From Martelella sp. NC20 (GTDB taxonomy: Bacteria > Pseudomonadota > Alphaproteobacteria > Rhizobiales > Rhizobiaceae), in contig NZ_CP054861.1 of the NCBI RefSeq assembly GCF_013459645.1, positions 1,476,001 through 1,540,000 on the forward strand: a DNA stretch of 64,000 nucleotides, given 5' to 3'. Each line of letters opens with the position of its first letter. Position 1 is the first letter of the stretch. Positions 50,154 through 58,505 of this stretch are shown here, piece after piece. The notes under the pieces were generated by a model. It was not told where the DNA came from. It saw only the letters and a list, made by a program, of their open reading frames with translations, and made no database searches. A program made the position numbers and the translations under genes.

Positions 50154-50291
50154 TCAGTTCTATCGGTATTGCGCACTTATAAACCATCCGCTTCATCAGC
50201 ATTGCCCGGACATCACGCGCCATATTGTTGGCCAGAGCCATTGCCTCTACCATCCGCATCTTGGGTCCGGCATCCGAGAAGGGTAGCTATC

Positions 50292-51128
50292 TCAGGAGGG
50301 TATGTTCCAAAGGCCTCCAGACCGGATCACCCGATTTTCGGACAGGAGCTTTTCTAGATGGGCGATGACATTTCTTTCTGCGGCCATCGCGATGTGCGGA
50401 TCAGATTTGCGGTAGACGGCCGCGGCAATGCTTTGGACAGTGTCGGGCTTTGACGCGATATGGGCCAGGATCTGCTTTTCTCTTCGCATCCTGTTTGCGA
50501 GCAGCCGTTCGACGTAAGGTTTTGGCTCCTGAAGTATCGGCCCGTGGCCCGGCAGATAGGTCTTGTCGTCCCGTTCGAGCAGGCGTTGCAGCTGGCCGCA
50601 ATAGTCACGCATGTTGCCGTCGGGCGGGCTGACGATCGAGCTGTTCCAGGTCATCACATGGTCCCCCGAAAACAGGACGCCCGCCGGCGTTGCAAAGCAG
50701 AGATGGTCGCTGGCATGCCCTGGCGTGTGCAGCACGGTCACGCCGGCAATGACGTCCCCGTCGTCCAGGCGCATGTCAGGTTCGAACGCATCGTCCGGGA
50801 ACGCGCTTGAGACATAGACAGGCAGGCCGGTCCGTTCGCGAAGCGACGGTGCGGATCCGAAATGGTCGGAATGATGATGGGTGATCAGGATTCCTTTCCC
50901 CCGGGTCCCCAGACTGTCGACGACCGCGTTGAAATGCGCGCTGTCTTCGACCGGGCCCGGATCGATGACGAACACGCCCTCGGACGTGTCCAGAAGGTAT
51001 GTGTTCGTGCCGTGATAGGTCATCTTGTTGGGGTTGTTGGCCACGATGCGGCTCACGTTTTCGGCGACCTCGATGCTCACCGCCCGGGCCGGTTCCGGCT
51101 CGGTGAAAAATATGCTCGTTCCGCTCAT
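50292..51128 (-). CDS. Metallo-beta-lactamase-fold hydrolase (LACTB2/glyoxalase II-like)
   Basis: 278 aa. Two-metal site motif THHHSDHFG (HxHxDH) at about residues 83-91, the later His in LHTPGHASDHL, the Asp in LFSGDHVM and the His in LPGHGP. A C-terminal helical winged-helix-like tail (IAMAAERNVIAHLEKLLSEN) matches LACTB2-like proteins, which cleave RNA or thioesters. Located next to acyl-CoA and aldehyde metabolism genes on the same strand, so a thioesterase role is plausible but unproven. Confidence 0.9.
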   Translation of the reverse strand: MSGTSIFFTEPEPARAVSIEVAENVSRIVANNPNKMTYHGTNTYLLDTSEGVFVIDPGPVEDSAHFNAVVDSLGTRGKGILITHHHSDHFGSAPSLRERTGLPVYVSSAFPDDAFEPDMRLDDGDVIAGVTVLHTPGHASDHLCFATPAGVLFSGDHVMTWNSSIVSPPDGNMRDYCGQLQRLLERDDKTYLPGHGPILQEPKPYVERLLANRMRREKQILAHIASKPDTVQSIAAAVYRKSDPHIAMAAERNVIAHLEKLLSENRVIRSGGLWNIPS

Positions 51129-51295
51129 TGGCCGCCTCCATCGATCGACCGGATCTGTGCCCCGGTCTGCAACTGATAATGTTTTACCACCGTTTCAACT
51201 CTTTCCCGGGAGATGTCCCGAAAATGCGGCGGCGCCGGATTTACCGACGCCGCCAGTTTCGCCCTCAGGGAGGAGGTTGAGCGCGAAAATAGTCC

Positions 51296-51421
51296 TCACA
51301 GCTTTTCGACCAGTTCCGGCACGGCCGTGAACAGGTCGACGCCGCTTCCGTCCGCTTTCACGCGGACCTTTATATTGTAATCGATCACACGTTTGACAGT
51401 TACGAGGACCTTTATTCGCAT
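51296..51421 (-). pseudogene. In-frame etfB-etfA remnant (41 codons)
   Basis: From ATG 51421 the first 30 codons read as the electron transfer flavoprotein beta start: [20 protein letters not shown] followed by GSGVDL. They run without a frame change into [12 protein letters not shown] and stop, which is the C-terminus of the alpha subunit. Roughly 500 codons of an etfB-etfA pair must have been deleted between them. The product cannot bind FAD. It lies between the MBL hydrolase and aldehyde dehydrogenase genes on the same strand. Confidence 0.75.
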
Positions 51422-51452
51422 ATTCCTCTTGGTTTTGTTCGTCGCAGTGAAC

Positions 51453-52931
51453 TCAGGCAATCCACATCGATTTGGTCTGAAGGTACTCCTCGATATGCGC
51501 GGAGCCGGACTCCCGGCCGTAGCCGCTCATCTTATAGCCTCCGAAGGGAACCGCGGGATCCATGCTCTGATAGCTGTTGATCCATACGGTTCCGGTCCGC
51601 AACGCACGGCCGATCGAATGCGCCGTGCCGATGTTCTGAGTCCACAGACCTGCGCCGAGACCGTATTCGCTGCTATTGGCTCGTCCCACGACTTCATCCG
51701 CAGTCTCGAAGCGGAATACCGAGAGGACGGGTCCGAAGATTTCCTCCCGTGCGATCGTCATGTCGTCGGTCACGTTCGAGAAGATCGTTGGCGCAACGAA
51801 GCTTCCTTGCGCAAGCTCTTGCGGACGCTCGCCGCCCGTCCTCAGCGTTGCGCCTTCGGCATGACCCTTGGCGATGTAGCCGAGCACTCTCTCCATCTGG
51901 TTCGTGTCGACAAGCGGCCCGAGTTGCGTGCCGGGGTCCAGGGGATCGCCGAGCTTGAGTTTCTCGGTTTCCGCCTTGACCATATCGACGAAGGCGTCGT
52001 GGATTTCGGCCTGGACGAACAGTCGCGTTCCGGCGCTGCAGATCTGGCCCGAATTATTGAACACCGCCGCCGCGCCGGCAACCGCAGCCTTTTCCAGGTC
52101 GGCATCGCTCATGATGATGTGCGCGGATTTGCCGCCCAGTTCGAGCGAGAGCTTTTTGATGTTGCTGGCCGACGCGCGAACGATCTTCTGACCCGTCGAG
52201 GTCGAGCCGGTGAACGAGACCTTGTCCACGTCCGGGTGTTCCGCCAGTCGCGCGCCGGCATCGCCCTCACCTGTAACCACGTTGACGACGCCCGGCGGAA
52301 CGCCGGCTTCGAGGCAGAACTGCCCAAACAGAAGCGCGGACAAGGGCGTCTGCTCTGCCGGTTTCAGGACGACGGTGCATCCTGCTGCAAGCGCAGGAGC
52401 GATCTTCCAGACGCACATTCCAAAGGGTGCGTTCCAGGGCGTGATCGCCCCCACGACGCCGATCGGTTCCTTCAATGTGCAGACGAAGGGATCGCCTGCG
52501 ACCGAGCTTCTGAGCGTCTCGCCGTGGATGGTGGTGGCCTGACCGGCATAGTAGCGCAGAAGCTGCATGGCGCGGCGACGGCCGGCCAGCGTCCGCGTGA
52601 TCGGCGCCCCCATGTCCATGGTATCGACCGCGGCGATCAGGTCGTAGTTCTTTTCGATGATGTCGGCCAGTCCAAGCAGGATCTCCTGCCGTTCGAACGG
52701 GGTGAGCTTCGCCCACGGGCCATTGAGCGCGCGGCGTGCGGCGTCAACGGCAAGGTCGATGTCGCCGGGCCTGCCCCTGGCGACACTGCCAATGACGGCG
52801 CCTGTCGCGGGGTTCCTCGTTTCCAACGGCTCGCCGGCCTGGGCGTCGCGCCAGTCGCCATCGATCAGCAACTTCTTTGGCAGGTCCCGAAAGAGCTCTT
52901 GTGTTTTTATTGATGTCACCTGAATACTCAT
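51453..52931 (-). CDS. NAD(P)-dependent aldehyde dehydrogenase
   Basis: 492 aa. Class I ALDH fold with nucleophile C298 in [14 protein letters not shown] and general base E264 in [12 protein letters not shown]. The cofactor site shows [20 protein letters not shown] and [11 protein letters not shown]; the C-terminal [12 protein letters not shown] and [16 protein letters not shown] complete the signature. The start at 52931 follows a stop and conserves the N-terminal [10 protein letters not shown]. It probably oxidises an aldehyde intermediate of the degraded acyl-CoA pathway encoded nearby. Substrate not predictable. Confidence 0.94.
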   Translation of the reverse strand: MSIQVTSIKTQELFRDLPKKLLIDGDWRDAQAGEPLETRNPATGAVIGSVARGRPGDIDLAVDAARRALNGPWAKLTPFERQEILLGLADIIEKNYDLIAAVDTMDMGAPITRTLAGRRRAMQLLRYYAGQATTIHGETLRSSVAGDPFVCTLKEPIGVVGAITPWNAPFGMCVWKIAPALAAGCTVVLKPAEQTPLSALLFGQFCLEAGVPPGVVNVVTGEGDAGARLAEHPDVDKVSFTGSTSTGQKIVRASASNIKKLSLELGGKSAHIIMSDADLEKAAVAGAAAVFNNSGQICSAGTRLFVQAEIHDAFVDMVKAETEKLKLGDPLDPGTQLGPLVDTNQMERVLGYIAKGHAEGATLRTGGERPQELAQGSFVAPTIFSNVTDDMTIAREEIFGPVLSVFRFETADEVVGRANSSEYGLGAGLWTQNIGTAHSIGRALRTGTVWINSYQSMDPAVPFGGYKMSGYGRESGSAHIEEYLQTKSMWIA

Positions 52932-53654
52932 TCAATCATCTTTCATATGGCTGCGCGAGGGGCCGATCGAGGGCAGTTTCGTCGCCGAACGACCAAGCAA
53001 GCCCTTCGGCTCTTTCCCGGAAAATTTCTGAATAGGCAAAACGGCAGTGCGCCAATGGTACGCAAGACCGTGGCGCGATCGTTGCCGCCGGAGTGCGGGC
53101 TGACCGTATCCTTGATCTATCGAAACGAAACCTGGGCGCACTGCGACTTGCTCAGGCAGCGCTCCAGGCTCTCCCAATATCCGCGGCGCTGCGTCTGCGA
53201 ACGGACGATCGCCTTGGGCAACGATATCGCAACGGGTCATCATCATTCCGTCCTCCGTCTTTAAAAAAACAAACAACCGTACTTTTGTCAATCCACGGAC
53301 TGAGGCCTGTTGAGGATGCGTGCGAAAGAAAAGCCGCCGGTTTCACGCGGAGCCTGCACAATTACAGCCCAGGTCGGGCCAGAGCATCTCTCCCCCCCGG
53401 CTATCGGGAACACTCTATCGCGCTCCGGTCCATGCTGCAGTTGCGGAGCGACAAAAAGGCCATTGACAAACGAACGGGTGCTTGTTGGTTTAATTGTGGA
53501 GCGAGTAGAGCGTCGTTTGCGCGGCAGAGCCGGCAAACGCAAGGACCCCGGGGGGAGGGTGTGGTGTATCGCCGTTGCGAGGCAGGTGAGGGGTATCTCT
53601 CGACATTCGAGCTGCGGATCAGCCGGCAGGCGTTGGTATCCGAGGGTGGTCGAT
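52932..53654. other. Intergenic region between divergent ALDH and livH-like genes
   Basis: 720 bp with no supported gene on either strand. Long open frames cross it, but none has a start site with ribosome signal or a recognisable family. It probably holds two divergent promoters. Confidence 0.4.
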
Positions 53655-54523
53655 TTGGATAACCTCGTACAAATCATCATCAGCGGTCTGGATGTTGGCT
53701 GCATCTACGCGCTTGTCGCATTGGGCTTCACACGCTTATCTACAAGGCGACCGAAGTCGTGAATTTCGCCCAGGGCGAACTCCTCATGCTCGGTGCGTTC
53801 GTCGCCTATACGTTCATCGGCTTTTGGGGGTGGCAGTATTGGGCCGGCCTCGTTGCGAGCATGGTCGTCGTCGCATTCCTCGGCTTCATGATCGATGCCG
53901 TAATTCTGCGAAGGGTTCTCGGGCAGCCGCAGTTTGCCATCGTCATGCTGACGATAGGGCTCGGCTTTATCTTCCGCGCGGTCGCTACGATGATCTGGGG
54001 CGCCAATTCCCTGGTCCTGCCGACGCCTTTCTTCGGGCAGTCCCTGAGCCTTTTCGGCATCAGCGTCCCAGCCAACACAATGGCGATGGTCGTCGGCGCG
54101 CTCCTGCTTTGCACTCTGCTTTCGCTGTTCTTCGGCGCCACCCGCATCGGCATCGCGATGCAGGCCACAGCTCAGAACCAATTGGCGGCCTACTATATGG
54201 GCATCCGGGTCTGCGGCGATTGCGGTTCGGCAAATTATTATCCTCGACCGCACTGCGCAGAGTGTTTCGGCACCAATCAATCATGGAAGGAATGCAGCGG
54301 GTTCGGGCATATCTATGCCGTGAGCGTTACCCGCCGCGGCGCCGAGCCATATGCGATCGCCTTCGTCACCCTTGAGGAAGGGCCGCGTCTTCTCACCAAT
54401 ATCGTCGATTGCGACCTTGATGCATTGCGCATCGATCAAAAGGTGCAGCTAACCTTCCGGGAGCTGTCGGGCGGTCTGGCGCCTTGCTTCACCCCGGTGG
54501 AAGAGCAGGGAGGCAAGTCATGA
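53655..54523 (+). pseudogene. Chimera: 5' part of LivH-type branched-chain permease fused to DUF35 OB-fold protein
   Basis: From TTG 53655 (or GTG 53646) the sequence NLVQIIISGLDVGCIYALVA is a LivH N-terminus. Two extra bases (CACAC) near 53729-53735 shift the frame. The second frame continues ATEVVNFAQGELLMLGAFVA and further LivH helices up to LAAYYMGI at about 54205. There it switches in frame to a DUF35 protein: zinc ribbon CGDCGSANYYPRPHCAECFG, then an OB fold (GHIYAVSVTRRGAEPYAIAF). About 110 residues of LivH are lost. DUF35 proteins partner acyl-CoA thiolases; this one overlaps the acyl-CoA synthetase gene (ATGA). Confidence 0.8.
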
Positions 54524-56091
54524 GATCGGCGCCCTATTACGACATCCGCGAAGTCGCGGACATCGTCCGCCATTTCGGCAAGGAGAAACCCGAGGCTCCC
54601 GCGGTAAGCTTCGGCCAGACGACGCATTCCTACGCGAAGCTCGTTCTTGAAACCAGCAGACTTGCCCAGGCGCTTCTGGCGGAAGGGTTTCGAGCCGGAA
54701 GCAGAATTGCCTATCTCGGCAAGAATACCGATTTCTTCACCCAGCTCTATTTTTTCTTCGCCAAGTCTCAGGTGACGCTGGTGCCGCTCAACTGGCGGCT
54801 GACGGCCTTCGTACTCCAGCAGATCCTCGCTGACAGCGGAGCAAGGCTGCTGTTTCATACGCCGGAATATGCCGCCACATCGCGCGAGCTGCAGGGTTTG
54901 ATCGATGGCATCGAACTTGTGGAGCTTTCTTCCGGCGATGATCCTGGGTCCATAACGCAATGGATCGGCGACAGCCCCGAAACGGATCCTCGACTTCCCG
55001 TCGACGGTTCGGCGATTGTAATACAGATCTACACCTCCGGAACCACGGGCAGGTCGAAGGGTGTCCAGCTCTCCAACGACAACATCGTCGCATTCCTGAA
55101 ATCCGGCGATGCCGGCGCGTACGGACCCTGGTCCGACAATGAGACCGCCCTGATGTGCCTCCCGTTCTTCCATGTGGGCGGGGCGCAATCCGGTCTCCAT
55201 ATCCTACATCACGGAGGCCATATGGTGATCGTGGCCGACGCCCCCCCGGACACCGTCTTCGACGCATTCGAGAAATGGCCCCTGAGCCGGACGGGGGTCG
55301 TGCCCTCGGTGCTTCAATTCTGTCTCGAGCACGAACGCTGTGGGCAGATGGACTTCTCCAAACTCCGTACGATCACCTATGGCGGGTCGCCGATCTCCGA
55401 AAGCGTGTTCCGGCGCGCGAAGGCGGTTCTCGGTTGCGACCTCATCCAGCTGTTAGCAATGACGGAAACCGCTTCTGTCGGCACGGTCCTGTCGACGGAG
55501 GATTTCGAGACCGGCTCTGCCGAGAGGCAGCGCTCCGTCGGCCGGGCTGCCCCGCTGATGGAAGTCAAGATCGTTCGCAAGGACGGTACCGATGCCGATC
55601 CCCGCGAAATCGGCGAGATTGTCGCCAGAGGCGCTCCCGTTTTTTCAGGCTATTGGGGAATGGAGGAAGAGACCCGCCATGCAAAGCGTGGCGGCTGGTT
55701 CCATACCGGCGATGCCGGCTACGCAGACGAAGAGGGCTTTCTCTACGTCCATGACCGGATCAAGGATATGGTCGTGACGGGAGGCGAGAACGTCTTTCCC
55801 GCCGAGGTTGAGAATGTTCTGGCAGATTGTCCGGGGGGCAGCGACGTCGCCGTGATCGGGGTTCCGGACGAGCGGTGGGGAGAGGCCGTCAAGGCGATCG
55901 TCGTCAAGGCCCCCGATTCTCAGCTGTCGCAGGCGGACCTGCTCGGCTTCGCCCGCAAGCGACTGGCCGGCTACAAGATTCCCAAAAGCTTCGATTTTGT
56001 CGACGCGTTTCCGCGAAACGCTGCAGGCAAGATCCCGAAGCGCGTCCTACGAGAGCCCTACTGGGCGAACAATTCACGACAGGTCAACTGA
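54520..56091 (+). CDS. Acyl-CoA synthetase (AMP-forming, ANL superfamily)
   Basis: 523 aa. ATP-dependent activation of a carboxylic acid through an acyl-AMP. The P-loop is IYTSGTTGRSKGVQLS, the aromatic and A5 regions are CLPFFHVGGAQSGLHILHH and LLAMTETASVG, the hinge is GWFHTGDAGYADEEGF followed by HDRIKDMVVTGGENVFPAEV, and the catalytic Lys is in NAAGKIPKR. ATG 54520 overlaps the stop of the DUF35 part and has GGGAGG upstream. It fits a medium/long-chain or aryl-acid CoA ligase; substrate unknown. Its former partners (livH, etf) are broken, so the pathway may be decaying. Confidence 0.93.
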   Translation: MRSAPYYDIREVADIVRHFGKEKPEAPAVSFGQTTHSYAKLVLETSRLAQALLAEGFRAGSRIAYLGKNTDFFTQLYFFFAKSQVTLVPLNWRLTAFVLQQILADSGARLLFHTPEYAATSRELQGLIDGIELVELSSGDDPGSITQWIGDSPETDPRLPVDGSAIVIQIYTSGTTGRSKGVQLSNDNIVAFLKSGDAGAYGPWSDNETALMCLPFFHVGGAQSGLHILHHGGHMVIVADAPPDTVFDAFEKWPLSRTGVVPSVLQFCLEHERCGQMDFSKLRTITYGGSPISESVFRRAKAVLGCDLIQLLAMTETASVGTVLSTEDFETGSAERQRSVGRAAPLMEVKIVRKDGTDADPREIGEIVARGAPVFSGYWGMEEETRHAKRGGWFHTGDAGYADEEGFLYVHDRIKDMVVTGGENVFPAEVENVLADCPGGSDVAVIGVPDERWGEAVKAIVVKAPDSQLSQADLLGFARKRLAGYKIPKSFDFVDAFPRNAAGKIPKRVLREPYWANNSRQVN

Positions 56092-56207
56092 AGGTACCAA
56101 AATGCAGCATTTTTCGTAAGCGTTGCATCGAGCCCCTGAAAATTGGACTATCGAAGCCAAATCGCCAGATGGTAATTTCTCCCTGCCTTTGAAATCAGGA
56201 GGGAAGA

Positions 56208-56600
56208 ATGGCGTCAGTGGACATCTGGGGCTTCAAGGTCGGGCTCTCGACCGATGGCAGGAAGATTTGGCCGAAGTCGATAAAGCGTGAAGCCGTGCGT
56301 CGGGTTCGGGACGAAGGCTGCCCGGTCAAATTGATCGCCGATGAACTCGGCACGCGAGATTTCCTTGTCCGCAAATGGATCAAGCTGGCTGAAACACGCG
56401 CAGCCCATGATGGGCGTGAAAGGCCCAAGCCTTTTGCCGCGGTCCAACTTGCTCGCGAGCCAACCCACCTGGCTGAACTCCACCACGACAGTGGGGCCAG
56501 TGGTCGGCATCTTGTCGGTGGCGTCTGCCTCGAATTCCCTTTGAGCATCGGTGATGCCGAGCTGGCGAAATTGATCCGCGTCGCGGGGCAGTTCTCATGA
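56208..56600 (+). CDS. tnpA: IS66 TnpA (small helix-turn-helix protein)
   Basis: 130 aa, IS66 OrfA. The helix-turn-helix IKREAVRRVRDEGCPVKLIA followed by DELGTRDFLVRKWIK is the DNA-binding segment. The C-terminal half (HHDSGASGRHLVGG, VCLEFPLSIGDAELAKLIRV) is the conserved OrfA tail. It overlaps tnpB by 4 bp, the usual IS66 arrangement. Confidence 0.88.
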   Translation: MASVDIWGFKVGLSTDGRKIWPKSIKREAVRRVRDEGCPVKLIADELGTRDFLVRKWIKLAETRAAHDGRERPKPFAAVQLAREPTHLAELHHDSGASGRHLVGGVCLEFPLSIGDAELAKLIRVAGQFS

Positions 56601-56947
56601 TCTATCCGTCGAGTACCTTCAAGATCTATCTCGCCACCGATCCCGTCGACTTCCGCAAGGGCATGGATGGCCTTGCCGCCCATGTGATGCGCAATTTCGA
56701 TCTCGATCCGTTTTGCGGCGCCTTCTTCGTCTTCCGCTCCAAGGGGAGCGACAAGACCAAGGTGCTGATGTGGGACGGGACCGGCCTTGTGCTGATCTAC
56801 AAGCGTATCGAGGGCCGCGGTTTCGTCTGGCCGAAAATGCAGGGCGGCACGGTCACGCTGACCAAGGCGCAGTTCGAGGCTCTGTTTGAAGGCCTAGATT
56901 GGGGCCGGGTCGCAACCGCCCATTACACCCACCCGAAGATCGCCTGA
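56597..56947 (+). CDS. tnpB: IS66 TnpB (Orf2)
   Basis: 116 aa, full length for the family. Hallmarks are IYLATDPVDFRKGMDGLAAH, FFVFRSKGSDKTKVLMWDG, GLVLIYKRIEGRGFVWP and a Gly/Asp-rich end. TnpB is required with TnpA and TnpC for IS66 transposition; here its partner TnpC is absent, so it is orphaned. Confidence 0.94.
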   Translation: MIYPSSTFKIYLATDPVDFRKGMDGLAAHVMRNFDLDPFCGAFFVFRSKGSDKTKVLMWDGTGLVLIYKRIEGRGFVWPKMQGGTVTLTKAQFEALFEGLDWGRVATAHYTHPKIA

Positions 56948-56992
56948 TCAGACGGCCTCTTTCCTTCTTTTTCTGTATCCGGACATTGTAGT

Positions 56993-58072
56993 ATGACGCG
57001 TATCCCCTTTGTCGAGGCGAAGCTGTTCCCGGTCGGCGACAGCGAAACCGATCTCGAATACCGATTTGAAAACCACCTGCGTAAGCTGCGCGAGGACAAG
57101 CAGTCTGTCGAAGAGCTTTCCGAAGAGGACGACTGGCATCGCTCAAGAGACATGGTGACAAGTCGCGACCGGGCTCGCATCAGGCGGTGGGCAGTGCGCA
57201 TCATCAAGGGGCGGGAAAAGGTGTCCGGGATCATGCATCTGCGGGCCGAGGACCGCAAGGCAATCGAAATGCTGAATACCGGCGTGCAAGTGGTCGAGAT
57301 CGAAAGCGAGGCACGCGCTGATGAGATTGCTTCAGCGCTTCATGCGGAAATGCCATGGATGGCGCCGGCGACAGAGCTGTTCTGGCAGGCAATGCGACAG
57401 TCCGTTGGCTCGGGCATGGCTGGCTTCCGTCTTCCGCCTCTGCTTCTGAACGGGCCGCCGGGCATTGGCAAATCGGTCTGGGCCCGCAAGGTAAGTGAAG
57501 TGCTTCGGGTTCCGCTCCGGACGATTGATGCAGCTGGCGAGCAGGCTTCCTTCGCTGTCGCGGGCTCCCAGCGCGGTTGGGGGTCGGCTCATGCCGGCAA
57601 GCCGATCCAGACGGTCATCCAGCACAAGGTTGCCAATCCGATCATCGTCATCGATGAGATCGAGAAGGCGGGGATTGCAGTTTCGACGGGCGGCTCGCGA
57701 TGCAGCCTGCCGGACGCATTGCTCTCATTACTGGAATTGGCGACGGCGGCGCGGTGGGAGTGCCCCTACTATCAGCTCAGTTTCGATATGTCGTGGATCG
57801 ACTGGATCCTGACGTCGAACAGTCTTGTCGGAATTCCGGAACCGCTGCAAACCCGGCTGAACATCGTGAACCTGTCCGTGACACGGCCATCGGACATGAT
57901 CACATTCGCTCAGCGAGAGGGGCGAAAGCGCAGACTTTCGGAATTATCCGTCGATGTGATCGCCGAGGTTATCGAGCGGCAGCACGCGCGGCGCCAGCCC
58001 CTGAACCTCCGCTCGGTCAACCGCATGCTGGCGCGTGCGGAGGTGCTGGAAAAGCAGCCGATGCTGCCTTGA
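56993..58072 (+). CDS. AAA+ ATPase, Lon-like ATPase module
   Basis: 359 aa. An N-terminal helical, charged region (LRKLREDKQSVEELSEEDDW) precedes the AAA+ module: Walker A NGPPGIGKSVWARK (154-161), GEQASFAVAGSQRGWGSAHA, Walker B PIIVIDEIEKAG (about 216-224), and a sensor-like segment WIDWILTSNSLVGIPEPLQT with an Arg finger-like RLNIVNL. It resembles the Lon ATPase domain but has no protease Ser-Lys domain. The frame is open back to the tnpB stop with no clear ribosome site, so its true N-terminus may have been lost with the IS66 junction. Role unknown; it precedes the T6SS cargo genes convergently. Confidence 0.75.
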   Translation: MTRIPFVEAKLFPVGDSETDLEYRFENHLRKLREDKQSVEELSEEDDWHRSRDMVTSRDRARIRRWAVRIIKGREKVSGIMHLRAEDRKAIEMLNTGVQVVEIESEARADEIASALHAEMPWMAPATELFWQAMRQSVGSGMAGFRLPPLLLNGPPGIGKSVWARKVSEVLRVPLRTIDAAGEQASFAVAGSQRGWGSAHAGKPIQTVIQHKVANPIIVIDEIEKAGIAVSTGGSRCSLPDALLSLLELATAARWECPYYQLSFDMSWIDWILTSNSLVGIPEPLQTRLNIVNLSVTRPSDMITFAQREGRKRRLSELSVDVIAEVIERQHARRQPLNLRSVNRMLARAEVLEKQPMLP

Positions 58073-58100
58073 CACGTATGCAGTCGAATATCCGGCTCCC

Positions 58101-58505
58101 TCAAGCATCATCATAATTCAGCTTGCCGAGCGTGTTCGATGGCCCGTCGGGGCCGGCGCAGTTCATTTCGCAGACGCAGTTGTCCTGAAGCACCTGATGG
58201 CCCTCGACCAGAAAGCTCGACTTGTTGGATTGCGGCCGGCACCAGCCGACATTGACGCCGGATGAAACCCCACCGCCGGTGCCCGGCTCGTTGCCGGTGA
58301 CTTTCTCCGTGCGGCTTGCCATGGTGAACGCCTGATTGCCGCCGAAGCCGGTATTGGAGATCGTCTTCGTGCTCCATTCCAGTTTCGAGACGATCATATA
58401 GGGCACCGGCACCATTTTCGGGCCGCGCGGCGTCAGGCAGACGCAGGGCGAAAGGCAGACGATGCTGTTGGTCTCGCCGGTATTGCGGGCTGCACTGCGG
58501 CTCAT
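58101..58505 (-). CDS. DUF4150 PAAR-like domain protein
   Basis: 134 aa from ATG 58505, which overlaps the stop of the upstream DUF2169 gene (ATGA). The sequence has the conserved DUF4150 features: MVPVPYMIVSKLEWSTKTIS, the second half SGVNVGWCRPQSNKSSFLVE and the Cys-rich CVCEMNCAG. DUF4150/PAAR-like proteins cap the VgrG spike of type VI secretion systems and recruit cargo. It is the last gene of the minus-strand cargo operon. The longer frame to 58871 is antisense-like overlap with DUF2169 and is not used. Confidence 0.88.
   Translation of the reverse strand: MSRSAARNTGETNSIVCLSPCVCLTPRGPKMVPVPYMIVSKLEWSTKTISNTGFGGNQAFTMASRTEKVTGNEPGTGGGVSSGVNVGWCRPQSNKSSFLVEGHQVLQDNCVCEMNCAGPDGPSNTLGKLNYDDA

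Larger units (their letters stand above)
56116..56947 (+). mobile_element. IS66-family element remnant (left end, tnpA and tnpB; tnpC absent)
   Basis: The left end begins GTAAGCGTTGCATCGAGCCC, typical of IS66 terminal repeats, 25 bp after the acyl-CoA synthetase gene. tnpA and tnpB follow in normal order with a 4-bp overlap. The third gene, the large DDE transposase tnpC, is missing and no right terminal repeat is seen before an unrelated AAA+ ATPase gene. The element cannot transpose by itself. Confidence 0.8.

Noticed and set aside
50011..50259. Minus-strand frame MRMVEAMALANNMARDVRAM
   Set aside because: Looks protein-like for about 35 residues but no family could be named, and it overlaps the end of the truncated regulator; not enough to call a gene.
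53093..53662. Open frame of 189 codons upstream of the livH-like relic
   Set aside because: No recognisable family, Arg/Gly-rich translation typical of noncoding GC-rich DNA, and its last codons are simply the in-frame upstream part of livH.
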